Assembly (NCBI GenBank): GCA_937952445.1
Contig: CALGAA010000323.1
Span: 1-12,073, forward strand
Source of the DNA: an uncultured Bacteroidota bacterium
Lineage (GTDB): Bacteria > Bacteroidota > Bacteroidia > Chitinophagales > Saprospiraceae
Reading direction: 5' to 3'
DNA: 12,073 bases
In this document: one piece after another, positions 1 through 6,535 of the stretch
Layout of the letters: every line of letters begins with the position of its first letter
Numbering within the stretch: position 1 is the stretch's first letter
Program-made: the position numbers and the translations under genes
Notes under the pieces: generated by a model
Databases searched by the model: none
Seen by the model: the letters and a program-made list of their open reading frames with translations, nothing else
Told to the model about the DNA's origin: nothing

Positions 1-60
1 CTCCCAATAATTTTGATGAAGTCCAATCTTTTATTTGTTCCGCCATTCGAATATATTCCG

Positions 61-195
61 TTTATATTTGCAAATTGTGGTGTTGTCTTAAGGAGACAAC
101 GTCATCGAAAAATCATGGTTCACAGTTAAGCTGTGGAAAAAACAGACCGATCGATGACTTTTCCCAACCGATTGAGTTGGAGGTGCAAATATAAA
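61..195. repeat. Nested inverted-repeat region upstream of aroE (possible structured leader RNA)
   Basis: A perfect 12-bp inverted repeat (TTTATATTTGCA at 61-72, TGCAAATATAAA at 184-195) encloses three further units. One is a 7-bp hairpin with a 5-base loop (82-88 with 94-100). The second is an 8-bp pair (GTCATCGA 101-108 with TCGATGAC 151-158), which itself encloses a 5-bp hairpin (121-125 with 131-135). The third is a 5-bp hairpin (164-168 with 176-180). The arms do not cross, so all can form together as one multibranched fold. There is no terminator-like U tract and no flanking target duplication. Each outer arm contains TATATTTG, a perfect Bacteroidota -7 box pointing inward. I recognise no known RNA family. 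It could be an RNA leader, a small RNA, or a DNA palindrome element. Confidence 0.45.
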
Positions 196-204
196 AGATG
201 TAAA

Positions 205-217
205 TGACATTTTGTCA
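205..217. promoter_or_regulatory. Palindrome TGACA-N3-TGTCA before aroE
   Basis: A perfect 5-bp inverted repeat with a 3-base centre lies 40 bases before the aroE start. Its size and symmetry fit a dimeric regulator site, but it could equally be chance in AT-rich DNA. No regulator gene is visible in the window. Confidence 0.2.
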
Positions 218-256
218 GATAAAAGTTTATTATTGTAGATAACCACGCAGAAGAAG

Positions 257-1000
257 ATGAAAAAATTAGCCTTACTGGGGCGGCATTTGGGCCATACTTT
301 TTCCCCGTCATATTTCGCTGAAAAGTTTCAAAGAGAAGGGATAGAAGGCTTCGAATATGGCACCATCGAAATGGCGGAAATTACGGAGTTTCCGGCGGTG
401 TTGGAAAAAGATCCGGCTTTGGTCGGCTTTAACGTGACCATTCCCTACAAAACCGATATCATTCCCTATTTGGATGCCCTCGATGAAACCGCTGCCTTTA
501 TCGGGGCGGTCAATACGATACAGGTTCGTGAAGGGAGGTTGAAAGGATTCAATACGGATGTCATTGGGTTTCGTAAATCGCTTGAAAATTTTCTGCCGGA
601 AGATTTTGCAGGTCGGGCATTGATCCTTGGCACCGGGGGGAGTAGCAGAGCGGTGGAATTTGTACTGGATAAAATGAACATTCCCTTTCATTTTGTCAGT
701 AGAAAAGCCATCCCCAGGGGGTATACGTATGGTCAATTGACTGCTGACATTATGGAAACCGTGTCGTTAATTATTAACACCACCCCGCTGGGCATGTTCC
801 CGGATACTGACCGTGCTCCGGATATACCATACCATATGTTGGATGAAACCTATTATATGTTTGATCTGATTTACAATCCGCCAGAAACCCGGTTTATGGA
901 ACGTGGAAAAGTTCAGGGAGCGCAAGTCAAAAATGGATATGAGATGCTGGAGTTGCAGGCTGAAGCGTCGTGGGAAATCTGGAATGCGCATGGAAGGTGA
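257..1000 (+). CDS. aroE: Shikimate dehydrogenase (NADP+)
   Basis: This cytoplasmic enzyme reduces 3-dehydroshikimate to shikimate with NADPH, step four of the chorismate pathway. The 247 residues match the short form usual in Bacteroidota. Shikimate-binding serines sit in HTFSPS (S16, S18). The catalytic Lys65 is in GFNVTIPYK and its partner Asp101 in GFNTD, with Asn86 in GAVNT. The Rossmann half carries GTGGSSRAV (125-133), then SRK (148-150) where the NADP phosphate is normally held, NTTPLGM (174-180), DLIYNP (203-208) and the C-terminal NGYEMLELQA (226-235). All expected active-site residues are present. The start ATG follows a purine-rich stretch (gaagaag), and starting there keeps the usual N-terminal strand. 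The 3' end overlaps the proline dehydrogenase start, so the two are probably co-transcribed. A 7/8 match to the -7 box (TATTATTG, 228-235) lies before the start, without a clear -33 element. Confidence 0.95.
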   Translation: MKKLALLGRHLGHTFSPSYFAEKFQREGIEGFEYGTIEMAEITEFPAVLEKDPALVGFNVTIPYKTDIIPYLDALDETAAFIGAVNTIQVREGRLKGFNTDVIGFRKSLENFLPEDFAGRALILGTGGSSRAVEFVLDKMNIPFHFVSRKAIPRGYTYGQLTADIMETVSLIINTTPLGMFPDTDRAPDIPYHMLDETYYMFDLIYNPPETRFMERGKVQGAQVKNGYEMLELQAEASWEIWNAHGR

Positions 1001-2177
1001 AGGTCCAGTTCAATTTGAAAGTACCGAGATCGCTTTTGCCTATAAGAACGATCGACAGTTGCGGTTAGCCTATTGGCTTTTCCGCCTGATGAGCCGGCCT
1101 TCCTGGGCAGATTTTTTCGCACGGGTGGGTTCCATTGTGCTTTCGCTACGACTTCCATTGAGTCAATGGATTATCAAACAGACTATTTACCGGCAATTTA
1201 TCGGTGGGGAGTCATTAGAGGATTGCGAACCGGTGATCGAGAATTTGAAGAATTTTGAGTGTCAGGTGGTGCTCGATTATGCTGTGGAGGGCATACAGGA
1301 GGAGTCAGCTTTCGACGAAGCCCGGGACCAATTTATTCAAACCATCCATTTTGCGGCCAATCATCCGTCGGTCCCGGTGGTCACGATTAAAATCACGGCT
1401 ATAGCACCATTCCAGATCCTTGAAGCATGGGCCAGACCGGAATTGCGAGGGACAGATTTTGATGAAAAATGGGACCGGGCAATAACCCGCCTGACAGAAA
1501 TTTGTGACCAGGCCACCCATTATGGGGTCAAGGTGTTTATCGACGCAGAGGAGTCCTGGATCCAGGATGCCATCGACTTTTTGGCGGACTCCAGGATGAA
1601 AGCCTATAACCGGGACGAAGTCTATATTTACCATACATTCCAAATGTACCGCCACGACCGGTTAGCGTTTCTCAAAAAATCGCATTCCAATGCCCTGGCG
1701 GAAGGGTATATTCTGGGCGCAAAGTTGGTGCGGGGCGCCTATATGGAAAAAGAAAGGAAACGGGCGAAGGAATTGGGCTATCCCAGTCCAATTTCAGACA
1801 ACAAACAAATCGTGGACCGGGATTACAACGAAGGTCTTTTATTTTGCGCCGGCCATTACGAAAATATAGCTTTGTGTGCGGCCACGCACAATCTCATCAG
1901 CTCCAAACTTCTTGCTGATTATATAACTACACTGCCGGTAAGGAATGATCATCCGCATCTCAATTTTTGTCAATTGTACGGAATGGGAGATGATATCACC
2001 TTCAATTTGGCGAAATACGGCTTCAACGTGGCCAAGTACCTGCCTTATGGACCGGTAAAGGAAGCATTTCCATACCTGGTGCGCCGGGCAGAGGAAAACA
2101 GGGCCATGTCCAATGAATTCAACCGTGAATATCAGTTGATCAGGCAGGAGGTGATCCGCCGACGTCATGCAGATTGA
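984..2177 (+). CDS. Proline dehydrogenase, monofunctional, FAD-dependent
   Basis: It oxidises L-proline to 1-pyrroline-5-carboxylate and passes electrons to the quinone pool, probably at the inner face of the membrane. The protein has about 397 residues and only the beta/alpha-barrel domain; the P5C dehydrogenase half of PutA is absent. Counting from 984, visible family motifs are FIDAEE (185-190), KLVRGAYMEKER (247-258) followed by GYPSP, ATHN (300-303), QLYGMGDD (330-337) and the C-terminal block with RRAEEN, whose Arg367-Arg368 correspond to the pair that binds the proline carboxylate. The frame is open upstream to 903, but family proteins begin close to the STEIAFAYK segment, so the ATG at 984 or at 990 is the likely start. 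That overlaps aroE by 17 or 11 bases and implies translational coupling. The adjacent shikimate gene has no direct metabolic link, so the pairing looks like lineage synteny. Confidence 0.93.
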   Translation: MRMEGEGPVQFESTEIAFAYKNDRQLRLAYWLFRLMSRPSWADFFARVGSIVLSLRLPLSQWIIKQTIYRQFIGGESLEDCEPVIENLKNFECQVVLDYAVEGIQEESAFDEARDQFIQTIHFAANHPSVPVVTIKITAIAPFQILEAWARPELRGTDFDEKWDRAITRLTEICDQATHYGVKVFIDAEESWIQDAIDFLADSRMKAYNRDEVYIYHTFQMYRHDRLAFLKKSHSNALAEGYILGAKLVRGAYMEKERKRAKELGYPSPISDNKQIVDRDYNEGLLFCAGHYENIALCAATHNLISSKLLADYITTLPVRNDHPHLNFCQLYGMGDDITFNLAKYGFNVAKYLPYGPVKEAFPYLVRRAEENRAMSNEFNREYQLIRQEVIRRRHAD

Positions 2178-2207
2178 GTTCGAAACCGGATTTATTTTGG
2201 GCCTAAA

Positions 2208-2223
2208 TGAATCGTTCGGTTCA
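2208..2223 (+). terminator. Weak hairpin after proline dehydrogenase
   Basis: TGAATC and GGTTCA form a 6-bp stem (one G-U pair) around a GTTC loop, 31 bases past the stop. It is followed by mixed AT sequence rather than a clean T tract, so it is at best a weak terminator. The rest of the 225-base gap up to 2402 holds only the promoter listed next. Confidence 0.25.
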
Positions 2224-2344
2224 AGAGCTTTATTTAAATTCCAGGTGGGGTAGGCGCTCCTGTGTCTTTGCACAATCAAACCCCAGATCCCAATCGATGA
2301 TATGGTGTTCTTAAGCCAGCTTCCGATGTCCTCAGCGTATGCAC

Positions 2345-2375
2345 TTTGTTATTTAATTCGTGTTCCCTATCTTAG
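2345..2375 (+). promoter_or_regulatory. Bacteroidota-type promoter for the class V aminotransferase gene
   Basis: TTTG at 2345-2348, a 19-base spacer, then TATCTTAG at 2368-2375. The known Bacteroidota vegetative consensus is TTTG, about 19 bases, TAnnTTTG; the -7 box here differs at one position. It lies 27 bases before the ATG at 2403, giving a short untranslated leader. Confidence 0.5.
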
Positions 2376-2402
2376 AAGATCAATAATACAAAAATCGACT
2401 CC

Positions 2403-3536
2403 ATGCCTGCGCCACATAGTGAATTTATCTTTTTGTCCCACTGTGGACTGAGTCCGTTGTATCCTGGTTCCCGTAAAGTAATGCATGAATTGATTGACTA
2501 TCATGCTAGTCAGGGGGATGCCCTTTTTCGGGATCATTATATGCAGACATTGGATGAGGCTCATACGTTGTTTGGGCAATACTTTAATACCCGACCTGAA
2601 AATATAGCGATGGTCAGGAATACCACGGAAGCGATGTCCATGATCGCCAATGGTTATCCGTGGGAGGAAGGTGATGAGCTTGTTTTGTACGAACACGAGT
2701 ATCCCGCCAATTTCTATCCCTGGGTCAATCAAAAAAGCAAAGGTGTCCGGATCCGGACCCTCCGAAATCATATGCCGTTTCATAAAATTCCCACACATCT
2801 TCCGGGCCGATGGGATTGGGAAGAATTGGAAAGGACGGTGAATGATAAGACCCGGATGATTGTGATGAGCCATGTTCAGTTTGTTTCTGGCTTTGCAGCA
2901 GATTTGGAAAAATTGGGTCAATATTGTGCCGACCGAAACATAGATTTCATCGTGGACGGAGCCCAAAGCATTGGGGCATTGCCCATCGATGTTGAAAAAT
3001 TCAATATAGCAGGTCTTTCGGGGTCAGGGTGGAAATGGATGCGAGGTCCGATGGGCATTGCTCCCTTTTTTACCAGCCCTGCTTTAAGGGAAAAAATGGC
3101 CCTCACGATAGTAGGGGCAGAAACCATGGTACAGGGAACCGATTTTCTCAATCATGACTGGAATCCGCACCAGTCTGCCCGCCGCTACGAATATGCCACA
3201 TCGTCGGCTTATCTTGTAGCTGGGTTAAACAGAGCGCTGAAAGAGGTGTTCCTGGTCTGGGATAGTCAGCAACTCATTGATCGATTGGTTCATTTGCAGG
3301 ATCATTTTTTACATCATCTTAATCGATCTGATTTCATTCCTTTACTATGGGCCCCGGAAAATCGGTCTGGTATTTTGAGTTTATTTCATCCGCGGGCTGA
3401 AGATGCCGTAGCCTATCTTTATGCCAAAGGGATCGTGGTATCGTCGCGGGGTGGTTTCATTCGGATCGCCCCCCATTATTATAATTCTGAAGTTGAAATG
3501 GAATATTTGGCGGAAAACCTGAATAAGTTTATATGA
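2403..3536 (+). CDS. PLP-dependent aminotransferase class V family protein
   Basis: A fold-type I pyridoxal-phosphate enzyme of 377 residues, related to isopenicillin-N epimerase-like, kynureninase-like and cysteine desulfurase-like proteins. Visible features: the N-terminal LSHCGLSPLYPG segment, NTTEAM (73-78) for the PLP phosphate, SH at 156-157 for ring stacking, DGAQS with Asp185 and Gln188, the Schiff-base Lys211 in SGSGWKWMRGPMG, and a C-terminal SSRGGFIRIAPHYYN with Arg354, expected to hold a substrate carboxylate. The RxGxHC loop that carries the catalytic cysteine of SufS-type desulfurases is absent. The only cysteines are Cys14 and Cys175, both away from that site, so sulfur mobilisation is unlikely. 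It stands alone between its own promoter and a convergent gene, so context does not suggest a substrate. The family call is secure; the reaction is unknown. Confidence 0.9.
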   Translation: MPAPHSEFIFLSHCGLSPLYPGSRKVMHELIDYHASQGDALFRDHYMQTLDEAHTLFGQYFNTRPENIAMVRNTTEAMSMIANGYPWEEGDELVLYEHEYPANFYPWVNQKSKGVRIRTLRNHMPFHKIPTHLPGRWDWEELERTVNDKTRMIVMSHVQFVSGFAADLEKLGQYCADRNIDFIVDGAQSIGALPIDVEKFNIAGLSGSGWKWMRGPMGIAPFFTSPALREKMALTIVGAETMVQGTDFLNHDWNPHQSARRYEYATSSAYLVAGLNRALKEVFLVWDSQQLIDRLVHLQDHFLHHLNRSDFIPLLWAPENRSGILSLFHPRAEDAVAYLYAKGIVVSSRGGFIRIAPHYYNSEVEMEYLAENLNKFI

Positions 3537-3669
3537 ACTTAGTTTACTTAATTAAAAATTCAATGGTTACCACTTTTTTGGAAGACCTGCAACCCCGGCT
3601 GCAATTCGGTTCCTAACTTAAATTCCTATAATTGACTTTATTGATTCTACGTGTGAAAAATATAATTGG
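3537..3669. other. Intergenic stretch, convergent, no gene seen
   Basis: This AT-rich sequence follows the aminotransferase stop and precedes the hairpin repeat. I found no open frame with protein-like composition and no strong terminator in it. Confidence 0.4.
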
Positions 3670-3785
3670 TTCTGTTACTTTTTTTGCTAATAAAAAGTAA
3701 CCGAAAAAGCAGCCCTCTGCAAAGGCGCCCCAGCTCGCGCACAAGCTTCAGCTCAAAGGATTCTGCTTCGACACCCCTTTATAAC
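3670..3785. repeat. Candidate dispersed intergenic repeat with strong hairpin
   Basis: GTTACTTTTT (3674-3683) and AAAAAGTAAC (3692-3701) form a perfect 10-bp stem with an 8-base loop between two convergent genes. Directly after it the base composition shifts to a GC-richer run containing cagctcgcgcacaagcttc and gattctgcttcgac. From memory, the order AAAAAGTAACC, a short GC-rich run, then a CTTCAGCTCAAAGGATTC-like segment recurs in intergenic DNA of several Bacteroidota genomes. I could not check copy number here. The hairpin could also act as a bidirectional transcription end point. No gene is evident in it. Confidence 0.45.
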
Positions 3786-3850
3786 TATGGTTGTTCGTAT
3801 TAACCCAGGTTCATTTAACCATGTCTGGACTTCAAAATGGGAATGAAAGA

Positions 3851-4828
3851 TCAAGGATCGTATCTTTCTCCCAGCTTTCGGTATTTGTCCTGCCATTTAC
3901 CAAACTCCAATGGAAAGGATACGCCTGAAATAATGCGACCGGGTGGGATTTTTTGGATATCGAACAGTTCAAAAGGGTCGACGTATTCGCCGTACCGTTC
4001 AAGGGTCAATTGACTGCGAGCCACCAGAATATGGATCCTGTCGAAAAAATGCTCCCTGATATATCTTTCATCCGGGAGCTGTTCCCACGAATGGCGAACC
4101 CTCGAAATTTGATCCTCCAGGATTTGTTGGATTTCGGCAAGAGGAATACCTATCGTCATGACAGAAATCTCTTCCGATCGGCGATCTCTTTCAGCGTCAT
4201 TGATGTCATTGGTTAGTTGAAACAGGCCACCCAATTCGAGCAGGAAATCCCTTTCCTCGTCTTCGATGGTTCGGTTAATACTACTTCTGTAAAACAAAAC
4301 GGCATTTCCTCCTTTTTCTCTCGTTATTTGAAGTAAATCGTGGATGTTCAACTCCGGATTTCGTTGATGAGAAGTTTTTTTCTGGGCCTTCATAATACCC
4401 TGGATGCTATCCTCCAGAATGCGTGGGTGCCCCGTAAAATGTTCGTAAATTTCCTTGTACAGGAATTGGCAGAGGTGTTCCTGAATGTAATCGGTGGAAA
4501 TGATATAATCCGGTTCGTCCATCAGGTGGATAATTCGGTCTACCGGTAGGTGGATGGTGTCAAATAAATCATCAAACAATCCCGTGACCAGGGCCTGTGC
4601 TGTGATTACTTTACGATGTTGACTACTGATGGGTATGTCGTGCAGGCGAAATAAGGCATCATGGATAATCACCGGTACCAGGACTCCATACATATAGCGA
4701 TATCTATTCCAGGACAGGGCAGACCAGTCTTCCCTGTAGTGGCTGGGTAGATCCCGGTGCATACGGTCCTGCAATCGGATTGTGTCCCACCATTGGCGGA
4801 GGCAATCTGCTACGAGCGGAAAAACCAT
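3851..4828 (-). CDS. Class I isoprenoid biosynthesis enzyme-like protein (terpenoid synthase fold)
   Basis: A 325-residue, largely helical soluble protein with the two metal-binding aspartate motifs of class I isoprenoid enzymes: FDDLFD with D86, D87 and D90 (DDxxD), and QLTNDINDAERD with N207, D208, D211 and D215. Between them, EKGGNAVLFYR (171-181) resembles the segment before helix G in phytoene/squalene synthase and prenyltransferase relatives. Both motifs are intact, so binding of a prenyl diphosphate through magnesium is expected by homology to the fold. Whether it condenses, cyclises or only binds a substrate cannot be read. Length and motif spacing are compatible with head-to-head synthase-like proteins, but I do not recognise a characterised member. 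It is a single gene with a likely promoter at 4851-4858, and window genes for IPP supply lie on the same strand about 5 kb away. No signal peptide or membrane segment is apparent. Confidence 0.75.
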   Translation of the reverse strand: MVFPLVADCLRQWWDTIRLQDRMHRDLPSHYREDWSALSWNRYRYMYGVLVPVIIHDALFRLHDIPISSQHRKVITAQALVTGLFDDLFDTIHLPVDRIIHLMDEPDYIISTDYIQEHLCQFLYKEIYEHFTGHPRILEDSIQGIMKAQKKTSHQRNPELNIHDLLQITREKGGNAVLFYRSSINRTIEDEERDFLLELGGLFQLTNDINDAERDRRSEEISVMTIGIPLAEIQQILEDQISRVRHSWEQLPDERYIREHFFDRIHILVARSQLTLERYGEYVDPFELFDIQKIPPGRIISGVSFPLEFGKWQDKYRKLGERYDP

Positions 4829-4850
4829 GACGTTTTTTGCATTCTGATAT

Positions 4851-4885
4851 CAAAAATAACATTTTTATTCTATCCGGATTTCACA
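4851..4885 (-). promoter_or_regulatory. Promoter candidate for the class I isoprenoid enzyme gene
   Basis: On the minus strand, TATTTTTG (4858-4851) is a perfect TAnnTTTG -7 box 22 bases before the start codon. The best -33 candidate is TGTG (4885-4882), one mismatch from TTTG, with a 23-base spacer, which is long. The box overlaps nothing coding except the tail end of the adjacent gene remnant in the -33 region. Confidence 0.4.
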
Positions 4886-5005
4886 GTCTATTCTCAATTT
4901 AAGCGAATTTGATGCCATTGAGCAATAATGGGTATCAGGTAATTTACCATTCCATGCGTTTTTGATGTCTTCGGTGAAGATGTTCCCCGGTTCGATGAAA
5001 TAAGG
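4865..5005 (-). pseudogene. C-terminal remnant of a broken gene (OsmC-like or NifU-like end)
   Basis: On the minus strand, 46 sense codons run from just after a TGA (5008-5006) to a TAA (4867-4865). The translation is protein-like and contains GKLPDTHYCSMASNSLK, ending in a strand-like segment. No start codon lies in the first half, so it is not a small gene. In the next frame, just upstream, LPIFYKNID could join it if one C were restored near 5005, which suggests a frameshifted and truncated gene. The Cys-containing tail resembles two families weakly: the C terminus of OsmC-type proteins (a Cys about 20 residues from the end followed by a strand) and the LP..HCS.LA segment of NifU/IscU scaffolds. 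I cannot choose between them. The N-terminal part is missing; the DUF4260 gene ends only 50 bases upstream. Confidence 0.4.
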
Positions 5006-5037
5006 TCAATATTTTTATAGAAAATTGGCAGCAAGGT

Positions 5038-5053
5038 CCCTGATTATTCAGGG
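5038..5053 (-). terminator. Hairpin at the DUF4260 stop codon
   Basis: CCCTGA (5038-5043), loop TTAT, TCAGGG (5048-5053): a perfect 6-bp stem beginning two bases after the DUF4260 stop on the minus strand. There is no U tract right after it; an A/T-rich stretch follows only about 15 bases later. It could be a weak terminator or a 3' end stabiliser. Confidence 0.35.
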
Positions 5054-5054
5054 T

Positions 5055-5462
5055 TTATCTGGTGTTCCCCTGACCGATCCATCCCAGATGGGTGTGTTTG
5101 AAATTATCCGGGTATTTGAGTCCGTATCCGAAGATCCGGTCCAGAGCAGAATGCCCGAATAGGATGATACCGATCAGCATCAGCAAAGGATTGGTCAGGA
5201 AAAAACCTATGCCATATACGGCAATTCCCATTAATTTGTGGTGAAAAAGGTTGTACATCCAGGCGCCAATTCTGGGATTGAAGGCATATCCTATCATCGA
5301 CAGGTCCGGCAATAAAAGACAAGCGGGGAAAATCCACCACGTGTATGGCAATAAACTAAATAAAAATATAGAGAGCAGAAATTGCCCCAATTCTTCAAAT
5401 TTTAAAAGAATATTCATCCGATTGTGGTTCTGGTTTAAAAAGTGGGTTTTGTTTTTATTCAT
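5055..5462 (-). CDS. DUF4260 family membrane protein
   Basis: A small integral membrane protein of 135 residues with about three or four hydrophobic segments (roughly 25-40, 42-60, 76-90 and 91-104). It matches the DUF4260 pattern: LLKFEELGQF near the start, LLPDLSMIGY (50-59), RIGAWMYNLFHH (64-75), GHSALDRIFGYGLKYP (103-118) and FKHTHLGWIG (121-130). The conserved His, Asp and Arg residues in the loops are present, but the family has no assigned function. The chosen ATG overlaps the stop of the upstream gene by four bases (ATGA), which argues for translational coupling. Family members usually begin near LLKFEEL, so the ATG at 5417 is an alternative start, and the first 15 polar residues may not be translated. 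Confidence 0.85.
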   Translation of the reverse strand: MNKNKTHFLNQNHNRMNILLKFEELGQFLLSIFLFSLLPYTWWIFPACLLLPDLSMIGYAFNPRIGAWMYNLFHHKLMGIAVYGIGFFLTNPLLMLIGIILFGHSALDRIFGYGLKYPDNFKHTHLGWIGQGNTR

Positions 5463-6535
5463 GATTCGGATCTTTGATCACTTTCTTCTTCTTTACCAGC
5501 CTCAATAGCCTGGTCTATTTCTTTTTCTTCTTCCACATCCAATGTTTCGTCCGGATCTTTGTTTTGGTCGTTGGCATCCGTGATGTGGAAACAACACCCT
5601 ATCGGAAAATGGTCGGAGCCTATGTCAGGATAACGGAAAAGTTTATCGACCACGATATTTGGACTGTGAAAAAGCAAGTCGAGCGGCACTCGGAAAAACC
5701 AGTATTTGGTATGAAAGGATGATAGAATTTTCCGACCGATACGGGCATCAACCAGCCCACTGGCTTTGCGAAATAGGATCGAAGATCGCGCCCACGCCAC
5801 ATTGTTGAAATCGCCTGCTGCAATGACAGGCATATCCACATTTTTGATCCTTTTAGCCACCGAAAGCAAATCACCGTCTCGTTCAAGCGAGTTTTCTTCT
5901 TCGGTAGGACTGGGGGGAGGTGGATGGACCCCGAAAAATCGAAAGCGCCGCCCCTCGCTCGTCTCCAGTTCGGCTTCAATGCTCGGAATATCATCCGATA
6001 CAAAATAATGCGTACGAATCTGATGAGTTTTAAGGCGGGTATAAAAATGCATTCCATACGTATTCTCGAGAGTTACTTTTTTAAATGTGGGATATTCCGT
6101 TTCCAATTTCCGCATGGCTCGTTCCCAATCGCTATTGCTTTCCATTGTGAGAATTAGATCAGGTGATTCCCGTTCGATGAGGTGGATGAATCGGTCAAAT
6201 TGCTGGTTGGATTGCTGTACGTTAAAAAAAATTAGCTTGATTATCTCAGTATTTCCTTTCGAATTTGGAGCCTGGGCGACATTTGTCAATCGGGTGTACG
6301 GCGCCAACAACCAAATGTGATAAACCATCAGAATGATTTGCGGAATCTGGACATACCAGAGCCATGGATGGCTTTCGATAAATAAAAACGTCAGAATTAT
6401 GATTAGAATTTGAACGACCAGAATCTGTTGTTTGATGAACTCTGCCGACCGAAAAACCCAATGAGAATGCCGAACAAACGGAAGAATGCTGATAAGAATA
6501 ATGATCGTGGAAATCAAACCAATCACAGGAACCAT
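5459..6535 (-). CDS. Membrane-anchored endonuclease/exonuclease/phosphatase family protein
   Basis: A 358-residue protein with three N-terminal hydrophobic helices (about 4-20, 37-54 and 61-78) followed by an EEP-fold catalytic domain (about 98-318). Catalytic residues expected for the fold are all there: Asn105 in FFNVQ, Glu132 in TMESN, His204 in VHPPPPS, Asp242 and Asn244 in GDFNN, Asp286 in PLDLLFHS, and Asp308-His309 in SDHFP. The family hydrolyses phosphodiester or phosphomonoester bonds in nucleic acids, phosphoinositides or lipids using a divalent metal. Three anchoring helices suggest that the domain sits on one face of the membrane, but the substrate is unknown. After the domain comes a 40-residue tail rich in Asp and Glu (318-358). 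Its stop codon overlaps the start of the DUF4260 gene, making a two-gene unit. Confidence 0.88.
   Translation of the reverse strand: MVPVIGLISTIIILISILPFVRHSHWVFRSAEFIKQQILVVQILIIILTFLFIESHPWLWYVQIPQIILMVYHIWLLAPYTRLTNVAQAPNSKGNTEIIKLIFFNVQQSNQQFDRFIHLIERESPDLILTMESNSDWERAMRKLETEYPTFKKVTLENTYGMHFYTRLKTHQIRTHYFVSDDIPSIEAELETSEGRRFRFFGVHPPPPSPTEEENSLERDGDLLSVAKRIKNVDMPVIAAGDFNNVAWARSSILFRKASGLVDARIGRKILSSFHTKYWFFRVPLDLLFHSPNIVVDKLFRYPDIGSDHFPIGCCFHITDANDQNKDPDETLDVEEEKEIDQAIEAGKEEESDQRSES

Noticed and set aside
82..180. The paired arms resemble an integron attC recombination site
   Set aside because: The required RYYYAAC and GTTRRRY core sites are not both present at the outer ends, and no integrase or cassette is visible.
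61..195. The 12-bp terminal inverted repeats as ends of a miniature transposable element
   Set aside because: The bases flanking the two ends share no target-site duplication; not excluded, but unsupported without other copies.
1839..2279. A 146-codon minus-strand frame that runs from the gap after proline dehydrogenase into that gene
   Set aside because: Most of it is antisense to the conserved C-terminal half of proline dehydrogenase, and the part in the gap has no recognisable domain.
5620..6057. A 145-codon open frame overlapping the EEP-family gene in another frame of the same strand
   Set aside because: It lies wholly inside a gene with intact catalytic motifs and its translation has no recognisable domain.
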